From positions 1 to 59,025 of the forward strand of contig PDRJ01000033.1 of assembly GCA_002748065.1 (NCBI GenBank): 59,025 nt of DNA, in the 5' to 3' direction. Both the position numbers and the translations under genes were made by a program. The stretch is from Bacteroidota bacterium (lineage in GTDB: Bacteria; Bacteroidota; Bacteroidia; Bacteroidales; BM520). Position 1 is the stretch's first letter; each line of letters begins with the position of its first letter. The notes under the pieces are model-generated. The model saw only the letters and a list, made by a program, of their open reading frames with translations. It was not told where the DNA came from and did not search any database. Below are positions 29,989-38,873 of the stretch, piece by piece.

Positions 29989-30885
29989 ATGGATACAAAG
30001 AAAAAAGTTTATGCCGGAGTGGTACTCTCCATGGTGTTCTGGGGCATGACCTTTGTTTGGACTAAGATTGTCCTAAAATATTGGAACCCCCTCACCATTA
30101 TTCTCATTCGGCTCATCCTCTCTTCGGCCATCATCTTTGGTTTTCTTAAACTCTTTTACAAAATCGAAAAGATCCAGCGTAATGATTACGGAATCTTTTT
30201 TCTCTCTGCTCTTTTCAACCCCTTTTTATACTTTATTGGTGAGAACTACGGCCTAAAATACAGCAGTGCCACCTTAAGCGCCGTAATTATCTCAACCATT
30301 CCCATTTTCACGGCCATTGCGGCTCGTATCATCTACAAAGAGCGGCTTGCTCTGCTGAATGTGGTGGGGATGATCATATCCATGGGAGGGATTCTCCTGA
30401 TGCTAAACGATAAAGGATTCTCCTTTTCCGAATCAGGGAGAGGGATCCTCTGGCTATGGATGGCCGTTTTTAGTGCGGTGGGCTATGGAATCATCCTAAA
30501 ACATCTCACGGGGAAATATGCACCGGCAACCATTGTTGCCGTCCAAAATTTTATGGGCATCTTCCTCTTCCTTCCGCCCTTTTTTCTCTTTGAATACACC
30601 CATTTCATTCAAACTCCGATCACTTCTGAGCTGCTTATCAACCTCTTCTTTCTTGCTATTTTTGGAAGCTCCCTGGCATTTATCTTGTTCACTATTGGAA
30701 CGCGGGAACTGGGGCTCAGCCGGACAAGCCTTTTCAGCAACCTCATCCCCTTTTTCACGGCTGCGACCTCCTTTCTCCTTCTTGGTGAACAGTTCACGGC
30801 AATCAAGATTCTGGGAATGGTCGCTGTTATAGGGGGAGTGGTTATGACACAGCTCAAAAAAGGAGAGAAATCCCATCACACTTAG
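29989..30885 (+). CDS. EamA/RhaT-type drug/metabolite transporter
   Basis: A 298-residue membrane protein with about ten hydrophobic segments, organised as two EamA repeats. The first begins YAGVVLSMVFWGMTFVWTK. The second contains GIGTRELG-like text (LFTIGTRELGLSRTSLFSN) and LLLGEQFTAIKILG. Transporters of this family export small metabolites; the substrate is not predictable. The start MDTKKKVY lies just after a -7 box. Confidence 0.85.
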   Translation: MDTKKKVYAGVVLSMVFWGMTFVWTKIVLKYWNPLTIILIRLILSSAIIFGFLKLFYKIEKIQRNDYGIFFLSALFNPFLYFIGENYGLKYSSATLSAVIISTIPIFTAIAARIIYKERLALLNVVGMIISMGGILLMLNDKGFSFSESGRGILWLWMAVFSAVGYGIILKHLTGKYAPATIVAVQNFMGIFLFLPPFFLFEYTHFIQTPITSELLINLFFLAIFGSSLAFILFTIGTRELGLSRTSLFSNLIPFFTAATSFLLLGEQFTAIKILGMVAVIGGVVMTQLKKGEKSHHT

Positions 30886-30940
30886 ATAACAAACATTCAC
30901 AATGGATCAATATCCATAGGAAGTTGGACTCCATCGATAG

Positions 30941-31012
30941 GATCCGACTTCTTCATTATGCTTCTCTTCCAAATGGTCATTTACCCCTGTAAACTCCCCT
31001 ATTTCAGCCTTC
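30941..31012 (-). repeat. Degenerate copy A of the dispersed ~155-bp repeat
   Basis: Contains the recognisable core of the repeat (CCGACTTCTTC, then CTTCTCTTCCAAATGGTC, TTTACCCCTGTAAA and TATTTCAGCCTTC). Both terminal inverted repeats have decayed. The TTTAC/GTAAA stem is intact with loop CCCT. Confidence 0.75.
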
Positions 31013-31115
31013 CGACTTCTCTCCCTATACGCCATTGTGTCTCTTTCGACAGTTCTGGATCTTTCATTTTTATGATTTTTTCAAACAGATCAAAGAGGGA
31101 TTAAACTTTTTTTTA

Positions 31116-31123
31116 TACTTTTG
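31116..31123 (+). promoter_or_regulatory. -7 box of the tRNA-Met gene
   Basis: TACTTTTG matches TAnnTTTG and lies 18 bases before the tRNA. No obvious -33 TTG. Confidence 0.45.
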
Positions 31124-31141
31124 CCCTCTCCAAAAGGAGAT

Positions 31142-31215
31142 GGCGGGGTAGCTCAGTCGGTTAGAGCGTCGGATTCATAACCCGGAGGTCACGAGTTCAA
31201 TTCTCGTCCCCGCTA
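31142..31215 (+). tRNA. tRNA-Met (anticodon CAT)
   Basis: The cloverleaf folds by eye: acceptor GGCGGGG with CCCCGCT (first pair G-U), D arm GCTC/GAGC, anticodon loop TTCATAA with CAT at 31176-31178, T arm ACGAG/CTCGT, discriminator A. The last anticodon-stem pair is an A-C mismatch. No CCA is encoded (CAG follows). The G-U first pair rather than a mismatch, and the absence of three G-C pairs flanking the anticodon loop, argue against initiator tRNA. A lysidine-modified tRNA-Ile cannot be fully excluded. Confidence 0.9.
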
Positions 31216-31220
31216 CAGAG

Positions 31221-31253
31221 AGCAGGTTAAGATTGATTAACCTGCTTTTTTTT
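31221..31253 (+). terminator. Intrinsic terminator after tRNA-Met
   Basis: AGCAGGTTAA, loop GATTGA, TTAACCTGCT form a perfect 10-bp stem followed by a run of eight T. It starts five bases after the tRNA. Confidence 0.9.
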
Positions 31254-31314
31254 ACAAAAGGATTCATTTTCTTCACCTTCTCTTCAGGAAAATCGGCATA
31301 AAAAAGGATTTCCT

Positions 31315-31322
31315 TATCTTTG
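31315..31322 (+). promoter_or_regulatory. -7 box and AGGAG of the APS/PAPS reductase gene
   Basis: TATCTTTG matches TAnnTTTG, 21 bases before the ATG at 31344. An AGGAG lies at 31331-31335, about 8 bases before the ATG, and supports that start over an in-frame codon at 31320. Confidence 0.5.
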
Positions 31323-31343
31323 CTCCTCCAAGGAGCACGTATT

Positions 31344-32042
31344 ATGATGGGTACAGACAAGTTAAACGATCATTTAAAAGGTAAAACAGCACAAGAGATT
31401 CTATTTTTTATGGCCGAAAAGTACGGCAACCGCATCGCTTTAGCATCCAGCTTAGGAGCAGAGGATCAGGTATTAACATATCTCATTGCGAAACACCACC
31501 TCCCCATTCCTATTTTCACCTTAGATACGGGCAGGCTTTTCCCCGAAACCTATGATCTCCTGGAGCGTACCTGTTCTAAATACGATCTTAAAATCGCTAC
31601 TTACTTCCCCGATTACACTCAAGTACAAGAGATGGTAAACACAAAGGGGATCAATCTTTTCTACCACAGTGTAGCCGACAGAAAACAGTGTTGTGATGTC
31701 CGCAAGATGGCCCCTCTAAAGAGAGCTTTTTCCGGCCTTGATGCCTGGATCTGCGGCCTACGAAAGAGCCAGTCGGTGACCCGTGTGGATATGCAGGCTG
31801 TAGAATGGGATACAAACAATGGATTGGTCAAGGTCAATCCCCTTATTGAGTGGAGTGAAGAAGATGTTTGGAGCTTCATCGAGACACACAACATTCCCGT
31901 AAACCCCCTACACAAAAAAAATTATCCAAGTATTGGGTGTCAACCCTGTACCCGTGCCATCTTTCCGGGCGAAGATATCCGTGCGGGTCGTTGGTGGTGG
32001 GAAAATCCCGATACAAGGGAGTGTGGATTGCACAAAAAATAG
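31344..32042 (+). CDS. cysH: Phosphoadenylyl-/adenylyl-sulfate reductase (4Fe-4S type)
   Basis: A 232-residue thioredoxin-dependent reductase that converts APS or PAPS to sulfite in assimilatory sulfate reduction. It has the PP-loop-like SSLGAEDQVL and TLDTGRLFPET motifs, the catalytic C-terminal ECGLH, and paired cysteines KQCCDVRK and GCQPCTR, which bind a 4Fe-4S cluster in APS-type enzymes. The cluster cysteines favour APS over PAPS as substrate. No sulfate transport, ATP sulfurylase or sulfite reductase gene is nearby. The start at 31344 or 31347 follows the AGGAG. Confidence 0.9.
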   Translation: MMGTDKLNDHLKGKTAQEILFFMAEKYGNRIALASSLGAEDQVLTYLIAKHHLPIPIFTLDTGRLFPETYDLLERTCSKYDLKIATYFPDYTQVQEMVNTKGINLFYHSVADRKQCCDVRKMAPLKRAFSGLDAWICGLRKSQSVTRVDMQAVEWDTNNGLVKVNPLIEWSEEDVWSFIETHNIPVNPLHKKNYPSIGCQPCTRAIFPGEDIRAGRWWWENPDTRECGLHKK

Positions 32043-32072
32043 GGGCTCATTTTCTCCCGCCATAACACGCCC

Positions 32073-33299
32073 CTACTCCATTCGAATACTCTTCACCGGG
32101 TCAATGCGTGCGATGATCCTGGAGGGTAAAATGAGCATGGCAGCACAGATTAAAGCTGTTCCCACATTGATAAGAAGAATATGCCCATAATGAATCACGA
32201 TGGGGACCGTACTCACATAATAAGATTCCTGAGGCAAAGTAACCAAACCCGTGTATCGTTGAATAAGCGCCAGGGAAAGAGCCACCACATTCCCCCACAA
32301 CAAACCCCGTCCAAAGATTCGGATAGCATGGTAGATAAAAATCCGACTCACACTATTATTACTGATCCCCAATGCTTTAAAAACACCAATCATTCGGGTT
32401 CGTTCAAGAATCAGAATCAAAATCGTAGCAATCATGGTGATTCCGGCTACCAAAATCATGAGCACCATAATCACCACCACGTTGGTATCCTGGAGAGCCA
32501 GCCAATCAAACATCTGAGGATAAAGGTCTTTGATGCTCCGGGCATCCAAATCATACGGGAGCATTTGATAAATCCGGGCATTAAGTTCATCGATGGCATT
32601 AAAATCGGTGGCAAACACCTCCACACCGGCTACCTGATCCTCTTTCCAATTGTTCAACTTCCGAATATGACGAATATCACAAAGGGCATAGAGTTGGTCA
32701 AACTCGGCCAATCCTGTTTCATAAATTCCCGACACCACAAACCTTCGCCCACGGGTAGTGGCATTGTTGTTCACAAACCATACAGCCACCAAGTCTCCCA
32801 GGTGAAGCGATAGACGGTTGGAAAGATATTTTGAAATCAGTACAGCATTGGACTTTTTCAGGGTATCGGAGACCCGAAAAGAGGCTCCTTCCAACATCTG
32901 ATCATCAAACCAATCCCAAGAGAAATCTGCTCCCACTCCTTTCAGCACCACTCCTTCTACCTGACTATTTGCCTGAATAATTCCCGCTTTTGTCGCATAA
33001 ACCTGCGCATGACGAACCCCTTCGGAAGCCTTTATTTCCGCAAGCCAATCCGCATAATTCGCTACTGGCTGTTGTTCCCAGGAGTCGTTACCAGCGAGAG
33101 GGGAAACCCGGATATGTCCGGAAAAACCGGCAATCTTATTACGGATGGCGCGTTGAAAGCCCACGAGAATAGCATCGGAGAGAATCATCATCACCACGCC
33201 CAGTGCCACGCTAACAATGGCGATACGCACAAAGGACCGGCTAAAGGTTTTTCGCTTCCCGGTATGCATACGCCACGCCACAAAAAGTTCAAAATTCAT
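32073..33299 (-). CDS. ABC transporter permease, LolC/LolE-like (FtsX family)
   Basis: A 408-residue inner-membrane protein with the FtsX/MacB arrangement: one N-terminal membrane helix (IAIVSVALGVVMMILSDAIL), a periplasmic domain of about 220 residues, and three C-terminal helices around VVIMVLMILVAGITM and the end. The beginning (ELFVAWRMHTGKRK) resembles lipoprotein-releasing permeases. The ATPase partner is not adjacent. Lipoprotein release to the outer membrane is the likely role, but assignment to LolC/E rather than another MacB-like exporter is inferred. Confidence 0.85.
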   Translation of the reverse strand: MNFELFVAWRMHTGKRKTFSRSFVRIAIVSVALGVVMMILSDAILVGFQRAIRNKIAGFSGHIRVSPLAGNDSWEQQPVANYADWLAEIKASEGVRHAQVYATKAGIIQANSQVEGVVLKGVGADFSWDWFDDQMLEGASFRVSDTLKKSNAVLISKYLSNRLSLHLGDLVAVWFVNNNATTRGRRFVVSGIYETGLAEFDQLYALCDIRHIRKLNNWKEDQVAGVEVFATDFNAIDELNARIYQMLPYDLDARSIKDLYPQMFDWLALQDTNVVVIMVLMILVAGITMIATILILILERTRMIGVFKALGISNNSVSRIFIYHAIRIFGRGLLWGNVVALSLALIQRYTGLVTLPQESYYVSTVPIVIHYGHILLINVGTALICAAMLILPSRIIARIDPVKSIRME

Positions 33300-33400
33300 C
33301 GCTTCTCAATATAGGAGGAACACCCCGCACAATAAACGGGTAAAGGTACTCAGATTTTGATAACTCTTCGCAAAAGCCGATATTTGTTTTTTTCAGTACC

Positions 33401-34588
33401 ATGCCTATGAAACGATGCACCGTTCTCTTTCTCTCTCTCCTGCTGTTTATTTTCAATAGCTGTTGTCAATCTCCTCACAAAAGTGATTCCATTTCGGTGG
33501 GTGCGGAACAGTTGGAACGCTATCTTCCGCTACTGGAAGGTAAACGTATAGCCATTGTGGCAAATCCCACCAGCAGCGTTTACGGAACCCATCTGGTGGA
33601 CACACTCCATCAGTTAGGGGTACGCATTGAAAAGATTTTTTCTCCGGAACACGGTTTCAGAGGAGAGGCCGAAGCCGGAGCGGAGGTCACCAATGGGAAA
33701 GACCGTAAGACCGGGATTCCGGTACAATCGCTCTACGGGAAACATAAAAAGCCTACGCGAGCGATGCTCCAGGACCTTGATCTCATACTTTTTGACCTTC
33801 AGGATGTGGGAACACGCTTCTACACTTACATCAGTACCATGAGTTACCTATTGGATGCCTGTGCGGAATATGGGGTAAAAATGGTTATTCTGGATCGACC
33901 CAACCCCAATGGGTACTATGTGGACGGCCCCATTCTTCAGGAGGAATACGCCTCTTTTGTGGGACTTCACCCTGTTCCCATCGTGCATGGGATGACCATG
34001 GGGGAGTATGCGCAAATGGTAGTGGGAGAGAGGTGGCTCCAAAGCGAGAAGTCTCCTCATTTAACGATCATTCCCTGCCGGGGTTACACCCACAAAACAC
34101 GCTATGTACTCCCCATTAGGCCGTCACCCAACCTTCCGGATATGAACAGTATCTACCTCTACCCCAGCCTTTGTCTCTTTGAAGGAACAGTGGTGAGCAT
34201 TGGCCGGGGTACCCCAACACCCTTTAGTCACTACGGACATCCTGCCTTTCCTGAGACCGGTTATCATTTCACCCCGGTATCAACCCCTGGGGCGAGTCTT
34301 CACCCGAAACATGAAGGCAAAAGATGTAACGGCTACCAACTACTAAAAAGGGCCCAGACGCTCAGAGATACAGGGCGAATTGACCTCACCCCTCTCATCA
34401 AGGCGTGGGAACAGATCGGCGATAGCAGTTTCTTCACCCCCTTTTTTGAAAAGCTTACGGGCAACAAGGAACTACGCCTCCAAATTATGCAGGGAATGAG
34501 AGAAGAGGAGATTCGTGCCAGCTGGGAAAAAGAGCAGAAGGTATTTTGTCAAAAAAGAGCAAAATACCTTCTATATGAGGATTATTAA
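33401..34588 (+). CDS. NamZ-family exo-beta-N-acetylmuramidase lipoprotein (DUF1343)
   Basis: A 395-residue protein with a lipoprotein-type signal (KRCTVLFLSLLLFIFNSCC). The DUF1343 hallmarks are present: GKRIAIVANPTS, FSPEHGFRGEAEAG, VQSLYGKHKKPT, DLQDVGTRFYTY, DRPNPNG and PIVHGMTMGEYA. The characterised member NamZ removes N-acetylmuramic acid from peptidoglycan fragments, so a role in wall recycling in the periplasm or outer membrane is likely. ATGs at 33401 and 33407 are both possible. Its stop overlaps the stop of the convergent aminotransferase in a shared TTAA. Confidence 0.88.
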   Translation: MPMKRCTVLFLSLLLFIFNSCCQSPHKSDSISVGAEQLERYLPLLEGKRIAIVANPTSSVYGTHLVDTLHQLGVRIEKIFSPEHGFRGEAEAGAEVTNGKDRKTGIPVQSLYGKHKKPTRAMLQDLDLILFDLQDVGTRFYTYISTMSYLLDACAEYGVKMVILDRPNPNGYYVDGPILQEEYASFVGLHPVPIVHGMTMGEYAQMVVGERWLQSEKSPHLTIIPCRGYTHKTRYVLPIRPSPNLPDMNSIYLYPSLCLFEGTVVSIGRGTPTPFSHYGHPAFPETGYHFTPVSTPGASLHPKHEGKRCNGYQLLKRAQTLRDTGRIDLTPLIKAWEQIGDSSFFTPFFEKLTGNKELRLQIMQGMREEEIRASWEKEQKVFCQKRAKYLLYEDY

Positions 34589-35784
34589 CAAGTACGTCCA
34601 GGGTAAACTTTAAGTGCTTCTGCCAAACAATGCATGGCAGCGCGGAGATCTTCTACCTTCAGCACATAACTGATACGTACCTGGTTAAGGCCCCTGTTTT
34701 CTGTGGCATAAAATCCTGTAGCCGGAGCCAACATAACAGTAGAACCCTGGTATTCAAAATCTTCAAGCAACCACTGACAAAACTGATCAGCATTATCAAT
34801 GGGAAGAGAGGCCACCACATAAAAGGCTCCCTTAGGTTTGGGACAGAAAGCTCCTTCCATGGCATTGATCGCTTGATATACCACATTCCTACGGGCATCA
34901 TACTCTTCGAGGGCCGCTTTCATATAAGAGTCAGGAACATCCAAAGCGGCTTCTGCAGCCACCTGCCCCAAAGAAGGGGGAGAGAGACGTGCCTGCGCAA
35001 ACTTCATGGCAGTGGCCATCACCTCCTCATTACGAGAGATCATACATCCAATCCTTACCCCACAAGCGCTGTAACGCTTGGAAACAGAGTCAATAAGTAT
35101 CGTATGTTCTTCCAATCCTTCAAGCTCCATCACCGAGGTATGGGTATTTCCATCGTAACAAAACTCCCGATACACCTCATCAGCGTAGAGGTAAAGATCA
35201 TATTTGAGCGCCAGTTCCCTAAGCACCTCCAACTCCTCCTTGCTATAGAGGTAGCCCGTGGGATTGTTGGGATTACAAATCATAATCCCTTTGGTTTTTT
35301 CGTTGATCACCTCTTCAAAGGCCGAAATTGGCGGAAGGGCAAAGCCCTCATCAATATGGGAGGGGATGGGACGTACCACCACTCCGGCATTAAGGGCAAA
35401 ACCGTTATAATTTGCATAGAAGGGCTCCGGGATAATAATCTCGTCACCAGGGTTCATGGTACTTTGGAAAGCAAAAAGGATAGCCTCAGACGCCCCAGAA
35501 GCCACAATAATCTGGTTTTCAGATATCTCTATACCTATTCCACGGTAATAATTCACAAGTTTCTCACGATAGGAAAGGTTCCCTGCTGAGTGGCTATAGG
35601 CCACCACCTTTTGATCAAAATCCTTCACCGCATCGAGCATTACCGCCGGCGTTTCAATATCCGGTTGACCAATATTAAGGTGATAAACATTCACTCCTCT
35701 CTCCTTCGCTTTCTCGGCAAAAGGAACCAACTTACGGATGGGAGACTCCGGCATCTGCCGACCTTTTTCAGATATTTTTGGCAT
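34585..35784 (-). CDS. Class I/II pyridoxal-phosphate aminotransferase
   Basis: A 399-residue fold-type I aminotransferase of the aspartate aminotransferase group. It has GQPDIETP, the CNPNNPTGYLYSKEEL block, the YADEVYREF cofactor contact, and the PLP-binding Lys in SVSKRYSACGVRIG. The carboxylate-binding Arg is in NQVRISYVL-like text near the end (QVRISYVLK). The substrate is unresolved. It converges on the NamZ-like gene with overlapping stop codons. Confidence 0.9.
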   Translation of the reverse strand: MPKISEKGRQMPESPIRKLVPFAEKAKERGVNVYHLNIGQPDIETPAVMLDAVKDFDQKVVAYSHSAGNLSYREKLVNYYRGIGIEISENQIIVASGASEAILFAFQSTMNPGDEIIIPEPFYANYNGFALNAGVVVRPIPSHIDEGFALPPISAFEEVINEKTKGIMICNPNNPTGYLYSKEELEVLRELALKYDLYLYADEVYREFCYDGNTHTSVMELEGLEEHTILIDSVSKRYSACGVRIGCMISRNEEVMATAMKFAQARLSPPSLGQVAAEAALDVPDSYMKAALEEYDARRNVVYQAINAMEGAFCPKPKGAFYVVASLPIDNADQFCQWLLEDFEYQGSTVMLAPATGFYATENRGLNQVRISYVLKVEDLRAAMHCLAEALKVYPGRTC

Positions 35785-35854
35785 GATAAACTAATTTTAT
35801 TTTAACGTTAATACCCCCCTGAGGGTATCCATAAAAGGTATTTTCAACATCCCA

Positions 35855-35877
35855 ACTTTATAGACAGACTCTAATTA
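35855..35877 (-). repeat. Solo terminal fragment of the dispersed repeat
   Basis: ACTTTATAGACAGACTCTAATTA reproduces the terminal inverted repeat of the ~155-bp family (compare the left end of the copy at 52129). No repeat core is attached. It overlaps the stop codon of the DUF1573 gene. Confidence 0.7.
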
Positions 35878-36347
35878 TTGGGTTTAGAGACGGGCGCAGC
35901 CGCATTTTCCAGGTTATTCCTGGGAGCCTCTTCCTTGGGTTTAGGGATTACATTCCCGGCAATACGAAGAACCATAGGAGAATTATCAGCATTAGACTGC
36001 ACGGTAATACTCTTATTGATTTTTCCCAACCTATTTGTGGCATATCTCACCTTAATCACATCTGACTTACCGGGGAGAATCGGCTTACGTGGCCAGTCCG
36101 GCACTGTACATCCGCAAGAGGAGCGTACATTACTAAGGACCAAAGGCTCTTTCCCCTCATTGGTAAAGCGAAACTCACAATTTCCATCACCATGTTGGTA
36201 AATCGTACCGTAATCGTATACTAACGATTCAAAGGCCATTCTCGGTGCATTAGGATTCTTCTCCGGGGTAGCCTTGGCTCCATTTTGAGCAAAGCCAACC
36301 ATTGTTCCCAAAAAGATCACACTAAACAGTAAAACTAACTTTTTCAT
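35871..36347 (-). CDS. DUF1573 domain-containing exported protein
   Basis: A 158-residue protein with a signal peptide (MKKLVLLFSVIFLGTMVGFAQ). It has one DUF1573 immunoglobulin-like beta domain (YDYGTIYQHGD...FTNEGKEPLVLSNVRSSCGCTVP...VRYATNRLGK), ending with an Ala/Pro/Asn-rich tail. Function of the family is unknown; it is abundant in Bacteroidota envelopes. The TAG stop lies inside a fragment of the dispersed repeat, so the last few residues may have been altered by insertion. Confidence 0.88.
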   Translation of the reverse strand: MKKLVLLFSVIFLGTMVGFAQNGAKATPEKNPNAPRMAFESLVYDYGTIYQHGDGNCEFRFTNEGKEPLVLSNVRSSCGCTVPDWPRKPILPGKSDVIKVRYATNRLGKINKSITVQSNADNSPMVLRIAGNVIPKPKEEAPRNNLENAAAPVSKPNN

Positions 36348-36415
36348 AACAAACTATTATTTTAATATAAAGAAACAACCTATTTCCTTTTGTCGATGCC
36401 CTCTCTCTTCCACTA

Positions 36416-38020
36416 TCAATAGCTTATTTTTCGGGAGGAGAAAGCCTCATCATCTTGCATCATTTCAAGAGCCAGGTTAAATTCATCACTCACGGTGTTG
36501 ACCACTTGAAAATAGCGTGAAGTACTAAACAAATTTCTTGCCATAAGAGCCTTGATCTGAGCAGAAATTATTGTTATAGACTGTTCAAGTCCCTCTTCAT
36601 CCCGTTCGACGCCCTCTTTTTCAGCATATTGAACAAAATCTTCCAATAACTCTTCATCCAACACAAAAGTTTTTTCAAAGTGTTCAAATGTAGGATAGGA
36701 AGCTTCATACTCCTGACGTTTGGCATTAAGGAGATTTGTCACAAAACTATTCTGCACTCCCTTTCGCCAGAGGTGGGTGTAGTAATCGGAATACTTTGTG
36801 GAGTCGTAGGGCACAAAAAGATCAGGCATAATTCCCCCTCCTCCATATACGGTTCTTCCGGCGGGTGTAGTATAGCGCAGAGAATCGGGAAAACTTATAC
36901 TATCTGCATGCATCATCTCTCCGTGCTGCATCCGGGTGGCAAGATCCTTAAAATAGGCCTCAGAGCCATCGTCATAAGGTTTTTGAATGCAGCGCCCGGT
37001 GGGGGTGTAATAACGGGCAATAGTCAACCGTATTTGGGAGCTATCAGGCAACCAGAAGGGACGTTGTACCAATCCTTTCCCAAAGGAGCGCCGCCCGATA
37101 ATAAGTCCGCGATCCCAGTCCTGTACAGCACCTGACACAATCTCCGAGGCGGAGGCTGATCCCTCATTAATCAGGACGATCAATTTTCCTTTCTCAAAGC
37201 GACCAGCACCGGTAGCATGGGCATCCCGACGGGGGTTGCGTCTTCCCTCGGTATAGACCACCAACTCGCCCTGTTTGAGAAACTCATCGGCCAAGGAGAT
37301 AGCTACATCGAGATATCCTCCCGTATTATTTCTCAGGTCTAAGATCAGGTTCTTCATACCACTTGCCTGGAGCTTACCCATCGCCTCAGCATACTCCGAC
37401 ATGGTGGTACGACTAAAGCGGTTTATCTTAATGTATCCAGTAGAGGGGGTTGCCATGTAGGAGGCATCCACACTATGGATAGGAATTTTGTCACGTGTTA
37501 TGGTATATTCCAGCAAGTTCTTTTGTCCCTTACGATAGATCTCAACGGTAACTTGCGTACCCTTATCTCCCCGAAGGTGTTTACGTACCCACTCATTGTT
37601 AATATGCTCTCCGTAAGCCTCTTCACCGTCAATGGTAATGATCTTATCCCCGGCGAGAATGCCCAATTTTTCCGAAGGGCCTCCGGTAATGGGAGAGACC
37701 ACCAGGATGGTATCTTTAAACAGTTGAAATTGAATCCCAATCCCCTCAAACTTTCCTTGAAGGGGTTCATTAGCCTCCTTGGTCTCTTCCGCATCCATAT
37801 AGACGGAGTGGGGATCCAGTTCTTCCAGCATTTCACGAAAAGCCTTTTCTACCAACTCATTAGCATCTACATCATCCACATAATAGTAATCAATGAGAGA
37901 GATTCCTCTTCCCATCTTCTTCACCGCGGACTGCACCTCTGCATTCTGCGCCAAAAGGGAAAAAGAAAAGAAAATAAATGCCGGTATGATCAACAAAGAG
38001 AATCGAATGTTGTTACTCAT
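36416..38020 (-). CDS. S41-family carboxy-terminal processing protease (CtpA-like)
   Basis: A 534-residue serine protease. The start at 38020 (MSNNIRFSLLI) gives a signal peptide ending SLLAQN; the frame extends further upstream without one. A PDZ domain lies near residues 90-170 (GIGIQFQLFKDTILVV, GILAGDKIITIDGE). The S41 core follows, with NLILDLRNNTGGYL and the catalytic Ser/Lys region LINEGSASASEIVSGAVQDWDRG...RSFGKGLVQ. It is likely periplasmic, trimming C-termini of envelope proteins. Confidence 0.92.
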   Translation of the reverse strand: MSNNIRFSLLIIPAFIFFSFSLLAQNAEVQSAVKKMGRGISLIDYYYVDDVDANELVEKAFREMLEELDPHSVYMDAEETKEANEPLQGKFEGIGIQFQLFKDTILVVSPITGGPSEKLGILAGDKIITIDGEEAYGEHINNEWVRKHLRGDKGTQVTVEIYRKGQKNLLEYTITRDKIPIHSVDASYMATPSTGYIKINRFSRTTMSEYAEAMGKLQASGMKNLILDLRNNTGGYLDVAISLADEFLKQGELVVYTEGRRNPRRDAHATGAGRFEKGKLIVLINEGSASASEIVSGAVQDWDRGLIIGRRSFGKGLVQRPFWLPDSSQIRLTIARYYTPTGRCIQKPYDDGSEAYFKDLATRMQHGEMMHADSISFPDSLRYTTPAGRTVYGGGGIMPDLFVPYDSTKYSDYYTHLWRKGVQNSFVTNLLNAKRQEYEASYPTFEHFEKTFVLDEELLEDFVQYAEKEGVERDEEGLEQSITIISAQIKALMARNLFSTSRYFQVVNTVSDEFNLALEMMQDDEAFSSRKISY

Positions 38021-38050
38021 TTTCAAAGGATATAATGATTTAAAGACCGC

Positions 38051-38058
38051 CAAAGGTA
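38051..38058 (-). promoter_or_regulatory. -7 box upstream of the S41 protease gene
   Basis: On the minus strand TACCTTTG matches TAnnTTTG, about 30 bases before the ATG at 38020. It lies inside the longer open frame, which supports the shorter start. Confidence 0.5.
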
Positions 38059-38120
38059 ATACAAAAAGGGTGAACATCGTTTATAACCTGATGTATTTAT
38101 GATTATTTAACAGCGAAGAC

Positions 38121-38873
38121 ATGCCCACTCAACCCCCATGGTTTATTGTATGGAAAGCGATGAGAGTTCCTCTATTTCTCCTCATTCTGATGAGCACCCT
38201 CTTCCTGGCTGACCAGATGCTAGCATTGGATCTAAATCGCTTTGGACTTATTCCGCTTCGGGTGCGAGGGCTGCCAGGAATTATCATGGCACCGCTATTG
38301 CATGGCGACCTCAACCACTTATGGAGCAATGGGGTTCCCTTTCTCGTCTTAGGAACCGGGCTTTTCCTACTATACAAACCCCTGGCACTTCGGATTCTCT
38401 TTTTATCATGGTTTATCACAGGGGCATGGACCTGGTTCTTTGCTTACGAAGGGAGCATTCATGTGGGAAGCAGTGGCCTTGTGTATGCACTGATGGCTTT
38501 TCACCTCACCGGAGCATTGATCCGCAGGCGATACGACTTGACCGCCTTCTCTCTTATCTTAATCTTTTTCTATGGGAGCATGGTATGGGGCTTCTTCCCT
38601 GAGTTCTTTCCACGACAAAACATCTCATGGGAATCGCACCTTATGGGTGCCATCACGGGCATCGTTCTTGCCTTAATCTTCAGACATGAAGGTCCCTCCG
38701 ACAACATCCGCTCTGTGGCAGAAGCCTCCGACGAAGAGAGCGATCTCCCGTGGGATCAATATGAACTTGAAGGAAAGAAGCGCGCATCTTTGAAGCAGCC
38801 CGACTCCCCGGTACGCTACGTTTATAAACCCAATCCCAAGCAGGAAGAGAGCAGCAAACAAACGGATTCTTAA
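38121..38873 (+). CDS. Rhomboid-family intramembrane serine protease
   Basis: A 250-residue membrane protein with six hydrophobic segments and a charged C-terminal tail of about 55 residues. The catalytic Ser is in GSSGLVYAL and the catalytic His in SHLMGAITG; HGDLNHLWSNGVPF carries the conserved His and Asn of helix 2. It cleaves membrane-anchored substrates, which are unknown here. Its stop overlaps that of the convergent transporter in a shared TTAA. Confidence 0.9.
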   Translation: MPTQPPWFIVWKAMRVPLFLLILMSTLFLADQMLALDLNRFGLIPLRVRGLPGIIMAPLLHGDLNHLWSNGVPFLVLGTGLFLLYKPLALRILFLSWFITGAWTWFFAYEGSIHVGSSGLVYALMAFHLTGALIRRRYDLTAFSLILIFFYGSMVWGFFPEFFPRQNISWESHLMGAITGIVLALIFRHEGPSDNIRSVAEASDEESDLPWDQYELEGKKRASLKQPDSPVRYVYKPNPKQEESSKQTDS

